Of a DNA stretch of 64,000 bases, positions 1-7,936 are shown in pieces. The number at the start of each line of letters is the position of its first letter. Position 1 is the first letter of the stretch. Origin of the DNA: Novosphingobium album (ex Liu et al. 2023) (GTDB lineage Bacteria; Pseudomonadota; Alphaproteobacteria; Sphingomonadales; Sphingomonadaceae); assembly GCF_029076845.1 (NCBI RefSeq), contig NZ_JARESE010000001.1:186001-250000 (forward strand), in the 5' to 3' direction. Position numbers and translations under genes: made by a program. The notes under the pieces are model-generated. The model saw only the letters and a program-made list of their open reading frames with translations. It had not been told where the DNA came from and made no database searches.

Positions 1-219
1 CCAGGGATTGGCCAGATAGACGACCGCGCCCAGGAACAGTTCCAGCAGCGCGGTGATCAGTTGCAGCGCGGGGGAGCCGGCGATCTCGCCCAGCATCCGT
101 TCCCAGTGGCCCGGCTTGCGCAATTCGCCGATCCCCGCGAACAGCGCGAAGACGCCCAAGAACAGCGCGGTCCATGCCGGCACCAGCGCCAGTTCCGGCA
201 TCAAGGAATGGTCCACCAT
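1..219 (-). CDS. small membrane protein under a TPP riboswitch (C-terminus beyond the window)
   Basis: The first 73 residues are visible; the rest lies before base 1. The start is the second of two in-frame ATGs (219 rather than 225) because a GAGG ribosome site sits at proper distance from it and would touch the first. Two hydrophobic stretches, about residues 12-31 and 52-70, flank a polar loop with GELRKPGHWERM, suggesting an inner-membrane protein with at least two helices. I do not recognise a named family. A thiamine pyrophosphate riboswitch lies in its leader, so expression should fall when TPP is plentiful. That makes a role in thiamine or precursor transport or metabolism plausible, but this is inference from regulation only. 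Confidence 0.7.
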   Translation of the reverse strand, partial: MVDHSLMPELALVPAWTALFLGVFALFAGIGELRKPGHWERMLGEIAGSPALQLITALLELFLGAVVYLANPW

Positions 220-310
220 CGTCATTCTCCTCACCCATTTTTCCGTTCGGGGAGAAGAATGAACCGGCGCCGCGCCGGCGTAAAGCCCGCGATTGCGCCT
301 TTTCGTCCCT

Positions 311-400
311 CCCTCCGCCCGTGCTAACGGGGTCAGGTTCTGCGGGTCGTGGGGCGCAAATCCCACCTCTCAGCCGCTTGGCTCCCCGGGGTCTGCGCAA
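311..400 (-). promoter_or_regulatory. TPP (THI-box) riboswitch aptamer
   Basis: Read on the minus strand, the segment carries the hallmarks of the thiamine pyrophosphate aptamer in order: GGGGAGCC, then GGCTGAGAGGTGGG, then ACCCGCAGAACCTGA and CCCCGTTAGCACGGGC. The CTGAGA and GAACCTGA boxes are the conserved ligand-binding strands, and flanking G- and C-rich runs supply the helices. It sits about 90 nt upstream of the small membrane protein gene. A GC-rich palindrome at 264-278 between aptamer and gene could act in the expression platform by hiding the ribosome site or ending transcription. The aptamer call is firm; the switching mechanism is not visible. Confidence 0.92.
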
Positions 401-553
401 CTTATGATGCTTCGCCGCCGCTGTCCAGCGCCCGGCGGCGTGCTCCGTTTTTGCCCTGAAGCGCGCGGCAACCCCAAGCGAGCAGGCACGGTGGCATGAA
501 CCCGGGGACCGGGCCGGCATTCCGCCACGCGCGCCCGGCCGGAGAAACCGCCC

Positions 554-1753
554 GTGCACGCACCGCCTTGCGCCCGAAAGTCCGGGGCCGCCCACGCCGC
601 CGCGCTGGGCGGGATCGCGGCGCTGGCGCTGATCGGCGCCCCGGCTCGGGCCGATGCGCCGGTGGCGCTTTCGGCCACCTACACCGCCGATATCGGCGCG
701 ACGCTTTCGGGCGGGGCCGATCACCGCGCGCGCTATCTCGACAATCTGGATATCACCGCCGACACCGATCTGGACACCCTGCTGGACTGGCAGGGCGCGC
801 GCGCGCATGTCCATGTGCTCAACAACATGGGCAAGCGGCCCAACGATGGCGCGGGCACGCTGCAAGGCGTGGACAACATCGAAGTCGGCAAGGCGGCGCC
901 GCGGCTGTACGAGGCATGGATCGAGCAGGACATCGGCAAGGCATCGCTGCGCGCCGGGCTCTATGATCTCAACAGCGAATTCTATGCCAGCGACACCGCC
1001 GGCCTGCTGATCGCCCCGCCTTTCGGCATTGGGTCCGAACTGGCGGCGGCCGGCCCCAACGGCCCCTCGATCTTCCCCTCCACCGCGCTCAGCCTGCGGC
1101 TGCGCGCGCCGATCGGCGAGGATGCGGGCTATGTCGAGGCCGCCGCGATCAATGCCCATGCCTCCACGCTGGGCGATCACGGCGGGGTCGATTTCAGCTT
1201 CGATGACGGGCTGCTGCTGATCGGCGAAGCGGGCCACGCGCTGGGCCCGGCCAGGCTCTCCGGCGGCGTGTGGGCCTATACCCGCAAGCGCGACAGCTAT
1301 TTCGCCATCGGCCCGGCCGGCGATCCCGTGCGCCATCGCTCATGGGGCGCCTATGCCGGGCTGGAGGCGCCGCTCGCTACCTGGGGCGAGCGGCGCCTTG
1401 ACGGTTTCGCGCGCGCCGGATTTTCCGACGGGCACACCACGCCTTACGCCTATGGCGTCCAGGCAGGCGTGCTGCTGGCCCCGGCGCTGGGCGCCCGGCC
1501 CGACAGCGCCTTTTCGCTGGGCACGCATTTCGCGCGCGCCAACCGCGAATTCCGCCGGTCGGTGCGCTGCGACGGCCATCGCGCGGCAGGCGGCGAATTC
1601 GCCATCGAAGCGACTTATGCCGATAAGCTGACCGAATTCGTCACGCTGCAACCCGATGTCCAGATCATCGGCCACCCCAGCGCGATCCGCGGCGTGCCCG
1701 TGGCGGTAGTGGGCACCTTGCGCGTGACGATCGCCTTCGCCACCGGCGCCTAG
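554..1753 (+). CDS. OprB-family carbohydrate-selective porin
   Basis: A 399-residue protein with an Ala-rich signal peptide ending near ARADA (about residue 34), followed by sequence typical of OprB porins: a conserved stretch with YEAWIEQDIGKASLRAG and YDLNSEFYASDTAGLL, then repeated short amphipathic strands expected of an outer-membrane barrel, and a hydrophobic C-terminal strand. Family members let sugars diffuse across the outer membrane, and the length is usual. The start is GTG, about 11 nt after a GGAG; no closer in-frame start has a better site. It stands alone, convergent with the MipA gene, with no sugar transport genes beside it, so the substrate cannot be inferred. Confidence 0.8.
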   Translation: MHAPPCARKSGAAHAAALGGIAALALIGAPARADAPVALSATYTADIGATLSGGADHRARYLDNLDITADTDLDTLLDWQGARAHVHVLNNMGKRPNDGAGTLQGVDNIEVGKAAPRLYEAWIEQDIGKASLRAGLYDLNSEFYASDTAGLLIAPPFGIGSELAAAGPNGPSIFPSTALSLRLRAPIGEDAGYVEAAAINAHASTLGDHGGVDFSFDDGLLLIGEAGHALGPARLSGGVWAYTRKRDSYFAIGPAGDPVRHRSWGAYAGLEAPLATWGERRLDGFARAGFSDGHTTPYAYGVQAGVLLAPALGARPDSAFSLGTHFARANREFRRSVRCDGHRAAGGEFAIEATYADKLTEFVTLQPDVQIIGHPSAIRGVPVAVVGTLRVTIAFATGA

Positions 1754-1800
1754 GCGGACGGCGGGCGACCGCGCTGACGGCCTGCAAATGGCGCGCGGCC

Positions 1801-2643
1801 CTAGAATGTATACGCCAGGCCGCCGCCGAAGGTCCACTGATCGGCATCGCCGCGAAGCGCGGTATAAGGCGTGTCCTTGGCATCGCCGAACATGCGTGAA
1901 TAGGCCGCGAGGCCAAACACCGCGAGGCCGCCGTTCAGCATGTTGCCGTCCAGGTCATAGCCGCCCAGCAGGCCCAGCGTGGCGCTGTCCCACCCACCGC
2001 TGGCGGCGAACACCGGCAAGCCGCTGGCCGCGCCCTGCGCCGGCGTGACCGAATAGTAATAGCGCGCGTAATCGTCATCGACATGGCGCGCGCTCAGCGA
2101 CAGCGTCACCAGCGCGGCGCGGCTGATCGGGGTGAGATAGGTGATGCCGGGGCTCCACGTCATGCCCTTGTAGGCGCCGGCCACGTCCCACTTCACATCG
2201 CCCGACAGCGTCAGCGCGTCATAGCCGTTGAGCACGCGGTACGCGGTGACGCCGCCGTTGACGCCCACTTCCACCGCCTCGTCCAGCTTGCCGGCGGCGC
2301 GGACCACCGGGTCCTTGATCTGGCGCGCGCGGTTGGCCGAATAGCTGACCACCGGGCCCAGCGAAAAGCCGAACCGGGCATCATCGGCATCGGGAATCAC
2401 GTCCAGCGCCAGGCCGCCCGCGCGCGGCGTCAGCGTGACGCCTTCGAAGCGGCCCTGCACCAGCGGCACGGGCGAGACCACCGCATCGTTCGACCCGTCA
2501 TAGCTGGGGCCATAGATCGCGCCGACGCCGATGGTCACGTGATCGCCGGACAGGACGTCGTCCTCGCCCGCCGGATCGGCCTGGGCGAAAGCGGTGGCGG
2601 GCTGTAGCACCGCCGCAAGGGCAAGGAGGGCAAGCGTTCTCAT
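1801..2643 (-). CDS. MipA/OmpV family outer-membrane protein
   Basis: A 280-residue protein with a signal peptide ending near AFAQA, then a mature part matching MipA/OmpV proteins: an early VGAIYGPSYDGSN segment, many short beta strands, and a C-terminal WTFGGGLAYTF ending in Phe, as barrel proteins do for BAM recognition. Some family members scaffold murein enzymes (MipA with MltA/PBP1B in E. coli); most are uncharacterised. The ATG giving MRTLALLAL is preferred to one seven codons upstream because it begins the signal peptide directly. No partner gene is adjacent. Confidence 0.82.
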   Translation of the reverse strand: MRTLALLALAAVLQPATAFAQADPAGEDDVLSGDHVTIGVGAIYGPSYDGSNDAVVSPVPLVQGRFEGVTLTPRAGGLALDVIPDADDARFGFSLGPVVSYSANRARQIKDPVVRAAGKLDEAVEVGVNGGVTAYRVLNGYDALTLSGDVKWDVAGAYKGMTWSPGITYLTPISRAALVTLSLSARHVDDDYARYYYSVTPAQGAASGLPVFAASGGWDSATLGLLGGYDLDGNMLNGGLAVFGLAAYSRMFGDAKDTPYTALRGDADQWTFGGGLAYTF

Positions 2644-2732
2644 TGCGGTTCCCGTATTGGGCAAATGCCGTCTTCACCCGGTTGCAACGCGCCAGCGGCG
2701 CAGGGGTTGCCCGGCCCGATCGCCCCGGCGGA

Positions 2733-3269
2733 TCAGGCGCTTTCAGGCAGGCTTTCGTCCCCCTCGCCCAGCTTGCGCTGCATGATGAAGACGTCGATCC
2801 ACTTGCCATGCTTCCAGCCGGCGCTGGTCAGCGTGCCCACCGGCAGGAAGCCGGCGCGCGCGTGCAGCACCACCGATGCCGGCTCCGTCCCCGCGATCAT
2901 CGCGAAGGCCTGCCGGTATCCGCGCGCCTCGCAAGCCGCCAGCAGCGCGTTGATCAGCGTGGTGCCCACGCCCTGGCCAATGCTGTCCTGCCGCACGTAG
3001 ATGTTGGTCTCGCAGCTATAGGCATAGCCGTTGCGCGGGCCGAAACGGTGCGCATGGGCATAGCCCAGCACTTTGCCGACAAGATCGCGCACCACCAGCC
3101 AGGGATAGCCGGCGGCCAGGGTCTGTTCGATGCGGCCGGCCATTTCATCCGTATCGGGCGGTTCGGTTTCGAAGCTGGCCGTGCTTTCCAGAACGTAATG
3201 GGAATAGATTTCCGCAATGGCGGGAGCATCGTCCAGCGAAGCGTCGCCGAGAGTGATTTCGTGATTCAT
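2733..3269 (-). CDS. GNAT N-acetyltransferase, phosphinothricin/methionine-sulfone type
   Basis: A 178-residue single-domain GNAT enzyme. The N-terminus (ITLGDASLDDAPAIAEIYSHYV) and SFETEPPD stretch are typical of the Pat/MddA branch, which acetylates phosphinothricin, methionine sulfoximine or similar amino-acid analogues. The acetyl-CoA loop region SIGQGVGTTLINAL (Q-x-x-G-x-G/A) is present around residue 98, followed by FLPVGTLTSAGWKHGKWIDV, also typical of this branch. The ATG giving MNHEITLG is chosen because it matches the usual family N-terminus. The gene is divergent from crtY across 75 bp. The natural substrate is unknown. Confidence 0.85.
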   Translation of the reverse strand: MNHEITLGDASLDDAPAIAEIYSHYVLESTASFETEPPDTDEMAGRIEQTLAAGYPWLVVRDLVGKVLGYAHAHRFGPRNGYAYSCETNIYVRQDSIGQGVGTTLINALLAACEARGYRQAFAMIAGTEPASVVLHARAGFLPVGTLTSAGWKHGKWIDVFIMQRKLGEGDESLPESA

Positions 3270-3344
3270 CAAAGTGAAACATGCAGCAAAGCCGCAGCGA
3301 AGCCAAGTTGCGGCTTGCATATCCTGCCCTTAAACGAGGCGGCG

Positions 3345-4544
3345 ATGAACCGGCACGCAATCGATATCTCCATACTGGGAGGAGGGCTGGCCGGCGGCCT
3401 GATCGCGCTGGCGCTGGCGGCGCGGCGGCCGGACCTGAACCTGCTGCTGATCGAGCGGGGCGAACGCTTCGGCGGAAACCATGTCTGGTCGTTCTTCGCC
3501 AGCGATATCGCGCCCGCGCAGACCTGGCTGGTAGAGCCGCTGATCGCCGCGCGCTGGGATGGCTACTGCGTGCATTTCCCCCGGCGTTCGCGCGATCTTT
3601 CAACGCCTTACCATAGCGTCACCGGCGAAACGCTCGACGCCGCGCTGCGGGCCCGCCTGCCGGGCGAAGCGCTGCTGACCGGCACCGCGATCGCCGCCGC
3701 CACGCCCACTTCGGTGACGCTGGCCGATGGGCGGCACATTGCCTGCGGCGGTGTGATCGACGCGCGCGGCGCCGGCACGCTGCCGCACATGGCGGGCGGC
3801 TGGCAGAAGTTCGCCGGGCAACTGCTGCGCCTGGCCGCACCGCACGGCCTGACCCGGCCGATCGTGATGGACGCGCGAGTCGAACAGGTCGACGGCTACC
3901 GCTTCGTCTATTGCCTGCCCTTCTCGGACCGGGACATCTTCGTCGAGGATACCTATTATGCCGATGGCCCGGAGCTGGATCTGCCCGCGATGCGCCAGCG
4001 CATCGCCGCTTATGCCCAGGCCCGGCAGTGGCGCGTCGAGGCGGTGACTTACGAGGAAACCGGCGTGCTGCCGGTGATCGCCACCGGCGATTTCGAGGCG
4101 TTCTGGCACGCGTCGGACCCCGCGCTGGCCCCCGCTTTGGCCAGAGCCGGCGCCCGGGCCGCGCTGGTCCATCCGCTGACGAGCTATTCGCTGCCGATCG
4201 CGGTACGCTTCGCCGATCGGCTATGCACCCTCGACAACCTCTCGGGCGAGGCCCTAGGAAGGGTTTCGTATGCATGGGCTCGCGAGCACTGGCGACAGGG
4301 ACGCTTCTACCGGATGTTGACTCGCATGCTTTTCGGCGCCGCCGTGCCTTCCCAGCGTTTTCGCGTGCTGGAGCGGTTCTATGGTCTGCCCGCCCCGCTG
4401 ATCGAGCGCTTCTATGCCGGCCGTTCGACCGCCGCCGACGCGCTGCGCATCCTGGCCGGCAAGCCGCCAGTGCCGATCGGCGCGGCCCTGGCCAGCCTTG
4501 TCGGCGGCGGCCGCCCGCTGGCGCCGCTCGGCGAACGGGCGTGA
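3345..4544 (+). CDS. crtY: lycopene beta-cyclase CrtY
   Basis: A 399-residue FAD/NAD-dependent cyclase converting the psi ends of lycopene to beta-ionone rings. Visible motifs are the N-terminal dinucleotide fold ISILGGGLAGGLIALAL, the RFGGNHVWSFF segment and the family hallmark FVYCLPFSDRDIFVEDTYYA near residue 190. Length fits bacterial CrtY. The ATG follows a GAGG ribosome site; the longer upstream reading frame in the same frame runs over the divergent GNAT gene and is not used. The stop overlaps the GTG start of crtI (GTGA), so the two are translationally coupled. First gene of the crt operon. Confidence 0.95.
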   Translation: MNRHAIDISILGGGLAGGLIALALAARRPDLNLLLIERGERFGGNHVWSFFASDIAPAQTWLVEPLIAARWDGYCVHFPRRSRDLSTPYHSVTGETLDAALRARLPGEALLTGTAIAAATPTSVTLADGRHIACGGVIDARGAGTLPHMAGGWQKFAGQLLRLAAPHGLTRPIVMDARVEQVDGYRFVYCLPFSDRDIFVEDTYYADGPELDLPAMRQRIAAYAQARQWRVEAVTYEETGVLPVIATGDFEAFWHASDPALAPALARAGARAALVHPLTSYSLPIAVRFADRLCTLDNLSGEALGRVSYAWAREHWRQGRFYRMLTRMLFGAAVPSQRFRVLERFYGLPAPLIERFYAGRSTAADALRILAGKPPVPIGAALASLVGGGRPLAPLGERA

Positions 4545-6022
4545 AGCGCGCCTGCATCATCGGCGCGGGCTTCGGCGGGCTGGCGCTGGCCATCCGGCTG
4601 CAATCGCTGGGCGTGGCAACCACGCTGGTCGAGGCGCGCGACAAGGTCGGCGGGCGGGCCTATGTCTGGGAACGCGATGGCTTCACCTTCGATGCGGGGC
4701 CCACGGTCATCACCGATCCGGCCTGCCTGAAGGAATTGTGGGCGCTTTCCGGCCTCGACATGCGCGACGATGTCGAACTGCTGCCGGTCATGCCGTTCTA
4801 CCGGCTCAACTGGCCCGATGGCGTCACGTTCGACTATTCGAACGACGAGACCGCGCTGCGCCGCGAGATCGCCCGCGTCGCGCCGGAGGATCTGGCCGGA
4901 TATGACGATTTCCTGCGCTATTCGGCCGGGGTCTATCAGGAAGGCTATGTCAAGCTGGGGCACGAGGCGTTCCTCGATTTCGCCAGCATGATCAAGGCGG
5001 CGCCGGCGCTGGCGCGCTATCAGGCGTGGCGATCGGTCTATTCGATGGTCTCGCACTATGTGAAGCACCCCAAGCTGCGCGAGGCGCTGTCGTTCCACTC
5101 GCTGCTGGTCGGCGGCAATCCGATGACCACCAGCGCGATCTATGCGCTGATCCACAAGCTGGAAAAGGATGGCGGCGTGTGGTGGGCCAAGGGCGGCACC
5201 CATCGCCTGGCCGCCGGCATGGCCAGGCATTTCCAGCGGCTGGGCGGCACGCTGCGCCTGTCCGACAAGGTCGTGCAGGTCCACACCCTGGGCGATCGCG
5301 TGACCGAAGTGGAAACCGCCAGCGGCTGGAAGGAGCGCTTCGACGCGATCGCCAGCAATGGCGATATCGTGCACACCTATCGCGATTTGCTGGCGGGCAG
5401 CCGGCGCGGCCCGGAAATGGCGAGGAAGCTGGTCGACAAGCGCTTCTCGCCCAGCCTGTTCCTGGTCCATTTCGGGCTGGAAGGCACCTGGCCGGGCATT
5501 CCCCACCACACCATCTTGTTCGGCCCGCGCTACAAGGGCCTGCTCGAAGACATCTATGAGCACGGCGTGCTGCCGCAGGACTTCTCGATCTACCTGCATC
5601 ACCCCACCGTGACCGATCCGGCCATGGCGCCCGAGGGCAAGAGCACGTTCTACGCCCTCATCCCCGTGGCCCACATGGGCAAGCTGCCGATCCGCTGGGA
5701 CGAAGTGGGCCCGCTGCTGGAAAAGCGCGTCCTCGACGAGGTGGGGCGGCGGCTGGTGCCCGATATCCATGACCGGATCGTGACCAGCTTCCACTACGCC
5801 CCCACCGATTTCGCGCGGGATCTTTCCGCCTATCACGGCAGCGCCTTCAGCCTGGAGCCGATCCTGACGCAAAGCGCGTGGTTTCGCGGCCACAACCGCG
5901 ACGACAAGCTGAAGAACTTCTACCTGGTGGGCGCGGGCACGCATCCGGGCGCGGGCATTCCCGGCGTTGTCGGCAGCGCCAAGGCGACGGCGAAACTGAT
6001 GCTGGAGGATTTGCAGGCATGA
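4541..6022 (+). CDS. crtI: phytoene desaturase CrtI
   Basis: A 493-residue FAD-dependent phytoene desaturase acting on membrane-bound phytoene to give lycopene (or neurosporene). Motifs: N-terminal IIGAGFGGLALAIRL, VGGRAYVWERDGFTFDAGPT, and the C-terminal FAD signature YLVGAGTHPGAGIPGVVGSA. Length matches bacterial CrtI. The start is GTG, inside the crtY stop (GTGA overlap), because the protein begins directly with the nucleotide-binding strand KRACIIGAG. The number of desaturation steps cannot be read from sequence. The product is the substrate of CrtY encoded just upstream. Confidence 0.96.
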   Translation: MKRACIIGAGFGGLALAIRLQSLGVATTLVEARDKVGGRAYVWERDGFTFDAGPTVITDPACLKELWALSGLDMRDDVELLPVMPFYRLNWPDGVTFDYSNDETALRREIARVAPEDLAGYDDFLRYSAGVYQEGYVKLGHEAFLDFASMIKAAPALARYQAWRSVYSMVSHYVKHPKLREALSFHSLLVGGNPMTTSAIYALIHKLEKDGGVWWAKGGTHRLAAGMARHFQRLGGTLRLSDKVVQVHTLGDRVTEVETASGWKERFDAIASNGDIVHTYRDLLAGSRRGPEMARKLVDKRFSPSLFLVHFGLEGTWPGIPHHTILFGPRYKGLLEDIYEHGVLPQDFSIYLHHPTVTDPAMAPEGKSTFYALIPVAHMGKLPIRWDEVGPLLEKRVLDEVGRRLVPDIHDRIVTSFHYAPTDFARDLSAYHGSAFSLEPILTQSAWFRGHNRDDKLKNFYLVGAGTHPGAGIPGVVGSAKATAKLMLEDLQA

Positions 6023-6062
6023 CCATGAGGATCGCTCTTCCCGCGCGGACGAGGGCCCCGGC

Positions 6063-6644
6063 ATGAAGCGGCTGGCGGTCTATTGCGGTTCGGCCACGCC
6101 CGCCGATCCCCGCTACATCGAGCTTGCCCGGCAAGTGGGCAACACGCTGGCGGCGCAAGGCATCGGCGTGGTCTATGGCGGCGGGCGGCTTGGCCTGATG
6201 GGCGCGGTGGCCGGCGCGGCGCTGCTGGCGGGCGGCGAAGTGATCGGCGTGATCCCCGAAGCGCTGGTGCGCGGCGAAGTGGCCAATTACGATTGCACGG
6301 ACTTGCACATCGTGGCCAACATGCATGAGCGCAAGGCCGCCTTCACTCGCTATTCGGATGGCTTTCTGGTGCTACCCGGCGGGGTCGGCACGATGGACGA
6401 GCTGTGGGAAGCGGTCAGCTGGGCGCAGCTTGGCTATCACGCCAAGCCGATCGGCATCCTCAACGCCTTCGGCTTTTACGACGGGCTGCTGGCGTTCAAC
6501 CGGCACATGGCCGAAGTGGGCTTCATCCGCCCGGCGCACCAGGGCATCATCATGGCCGAGCACGATCTGGACCTGCTGCTCGAACGGATGCGCGCGCATG
6601 AGCCGATCATCCCGATCATCGCGATGAACCCGGGGACGCTGTGA
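6063..6644 (+). CDS. LOG-family protein (cytokinin riboside 5'-monophosphate phosphoribohydrolase type) inside the crt operon
   Basis: A 193-residue Rossmann-like protein with family hallmarks: N-terminal VYCGSA, VYGGGRLGLMGAVAG, MHERKA and the catalytic LPGGVGTMDELWE (PGGxGTxxE). Related enzymes cleave ribose-5-phosphate from AMP or N6-modified AMP. It lies 40 nt after crtI and 27 nt before crtB, all on one strand, so it is probably cotranscribed with carotenoid genes although no pigment step needs it. A second LOG protein is at 30136-30714. Whether this copy makes free cytokinin, recycles nucleotides or has another substrate cannot be told from sequence. Confidence 0.9.
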   Translation: MKRLAVYCGSATPADPRYIELARQVGNTLAAQGIGVVYGGGRLGLMGAVAGAALLAGGEVIGVIPEALVRGEVANYDCTDLHIVANMHERKAAFTRYSDGFLVLPGGVGTMDELWEAVSWAQLGYHAKPIGILNAFGFYDGLLAFNRHMAEVGFIRPAHQGIIMAEHDLDLLLERMRAHEPIIPIIAMNPGTL

Positions 6645-6671
6645 TGCCGCCGGCACCGGGACATCCGCTTC

Positions 6672-7607
6672 TTGCCGAACTATGACCGCGCCGCGCTGAT
6701 CGCCCATGCGCGGGGCTCGATCCGGCGCGGATCGAAGAGCTTTGCCGCCGCCAGCCGCCTGTTCGACCGCGAGACGCGCGAACGGGTCTGGCTGCTTTAT
6801 GCCTGGTGCCGCGCCTGCGACGATCTGGCCGACGCGCAGGACCATGGCCATGCGCTGGGCCCGCCCGCCGACGCGGCATCGCGCCTCGCGACGATCCGCG
6901 CGCTGACCGGGCTGGCGCTGGCGGGCGAGCCCACCGGCGATCCGGCCTTCGACGCGCTGGGCCTGCTGGCGCGCGAAACCCCGATCACCCGCGCCATGGC
7001 CGATGACGTGATCGCCGGCTTCGCGCTCGACGCGGCGGACTGGCGGCCGCGCGGCGAGGCGGACATGCTGCGCTATTGCTTTCACGTCGCCGGCGCGGTG
7101 GGCGTGATGATGGCGGCGGTGATGGACGTTGCCGCGAGCGACGACGACACGCTGGACCGCGCCTGTGACCTTGGCATCGCGTTCCAGCTTGCCAACATCG
7201 TGCGCGATATCCGCGAGGACGCGGCGGCGGGGCGCTGCTACCTGCCGGGCGACTGGCTGGCCGCGGCGCATATCGCAGGCGGCGGCGCGAGCGGCGAGGC
7301 GCTTGCCCCGCTGGTGGCGCGCGCCTGCGCGCTGGCGCGTGGCTATGAGGCTTCGGCGCGGATCGGCGCGGCCCGGCTCGGCTTCCGCCAGCGCTGGGCG
7401 GTGCTGGCGGCGGCGAACATCTATGGCGCGATCGGGCGCGAGGTGGAGCGGCGCGGCCCGCGCGCCTGGGACCAGCGCGTGCACACCTCGCGCATGGCCA
7501 AGCTGGGCTTCGTGGCGCGCGCTTTCACCCAGGCGCTGCGGGCACCGCGACCGACGCCAAAGGCCAGCCCTTCCCGCCGCGAACTGGCTGCCCTCGCCCG
7601 GCTCTGA
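6672..7607 (+). CDS. crtB: phytoene synthase CrtB
   Basis: A 311-residue squalene/phytoene synthase that joins two geranylgeranyl diphosphates head to head. Both Asp-rich Mg-diphosphate sites are present: CDDLADAQD near residue 56 and NIVRDIREDAAAGRCYLP near residue 175. The N-terminal HARGSIRRGSKSFAAASRLF is typical. The only in-frame start between the preceding stop and this motif is TTG at 6672, so a TTG start is inferred; its ribosome site is weak. Last gene of the crtY-crtI-LOG-crtB unit. It supplies the substrate of CrtI. Confidence 0.93.
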   Translation: MPNYDRAALIAHARGSIRRGSKSFAAASRLFDRETRERVWLLYAWCRACDDLADAQDHGHALGPPADAASRLATIRALTGLALAGEPTGDPAFDALGLLARETPITRAMADDVIAGFALDAADWRPRGEADMLRYCFHVAGAVGVMMAAVMDVAASDDDTLDRACDLGIAFQLANIVRDIREDAAAGRCYLPGDWLAAAHIAGGGASGEALAPLVARACALARGYEASARIGAARLGFRQRWAVLAAANIYGAIGREVERRGPRAWDQRVHTSRMAKLGFVARAFTQALRAPRPTPKASPSRRELAALARL

Positions 7608-7694
7608 CGCGGCCCGGCCGCGCCGGGCGGCACGGCGAGGGAGCCTGCGGCGATCTCGAGCGTTTCCTTCGCATCATCCACGGAGTGAAACGCC

Positions 7695-7844
7695 ATGCTG
7701 CTTGCCATCGCCGCCATCCTGATCCTGCTGTGGGTCTTCGGCTTCGTCGTCTTCCACGTATCGAGCGCGCTGATCCACGTGCTGCTGATCATCGCCCTCG
7801 TCGTCGGGCTGGTCCACCTGTTCCGCGGCGGCCGCGCCACCTGA
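7695..7844 (+). CDS. small hydrophobic Lmo0937-type membrane protein
   Basis: A 49-residue protein made of two hydrophobic helices (about residues 2-19 and 23-41) ending in a short basic tail FRGGRAT. The pattern LLAIAAILILLWVFGF...HVLLIIALVVGLVHLFR matches the small lmo0937-family membrane proteins found next to stress genes in many bacteria; no function is established. A GGAG lies about 10 nt before the ATG. It sits alone downstream of crtB and is followed by a strong double hairpin, consistent with a real transcription unit. Confidence 0.72.
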   Translation: MLLAIAAILILLWVFGFVVFHVSSALIHVLLIIALVVGLVHLFRGGRAT

Positions 7845-7886
7845 CCACGGTGAATTCCGGCGGTGGAGTTTGATCCCCTGACGTCG

Positions 7887-7933
7887 GAGCGGCACCGGGC
7901 CGGTGCCGCTCTGATTCAGCCATGCCGAATCAG
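7887..7933. terminator. double hairpin, likely bidirectional terminator
   Basis: Two adjacent perfect hairpins lie between convergent genes (small membrane protein on plus, MFS exporter on minus). The first has a 10-bp stem GAGCGGCACC / GGTGCCGCTC with a 5-nt loop; the second, sharing one base, has a 7-bp stem CTGATTC / GAATCAG. No long T run follows on either strand, so the terminator call rests on position and stem strength. Confidence 0.55.
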
Positions 7934-7936
7934 CGG

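Noticed and set aside
4412..6064. 550-residue open frame antisense to crtI
   Set aside because: Composition is Arg/His/Gln-rich with no motifs; crtI on the plus strand is unmistakable.
3345..7607. Part of a photosynthesis gene cluster
   Set aside because: Only crtY, crtI and crtB are present with an unrelated LOG gene; no bch, puf or puh genes are adjacent, and crtY points to beta-carotene-type pigments.
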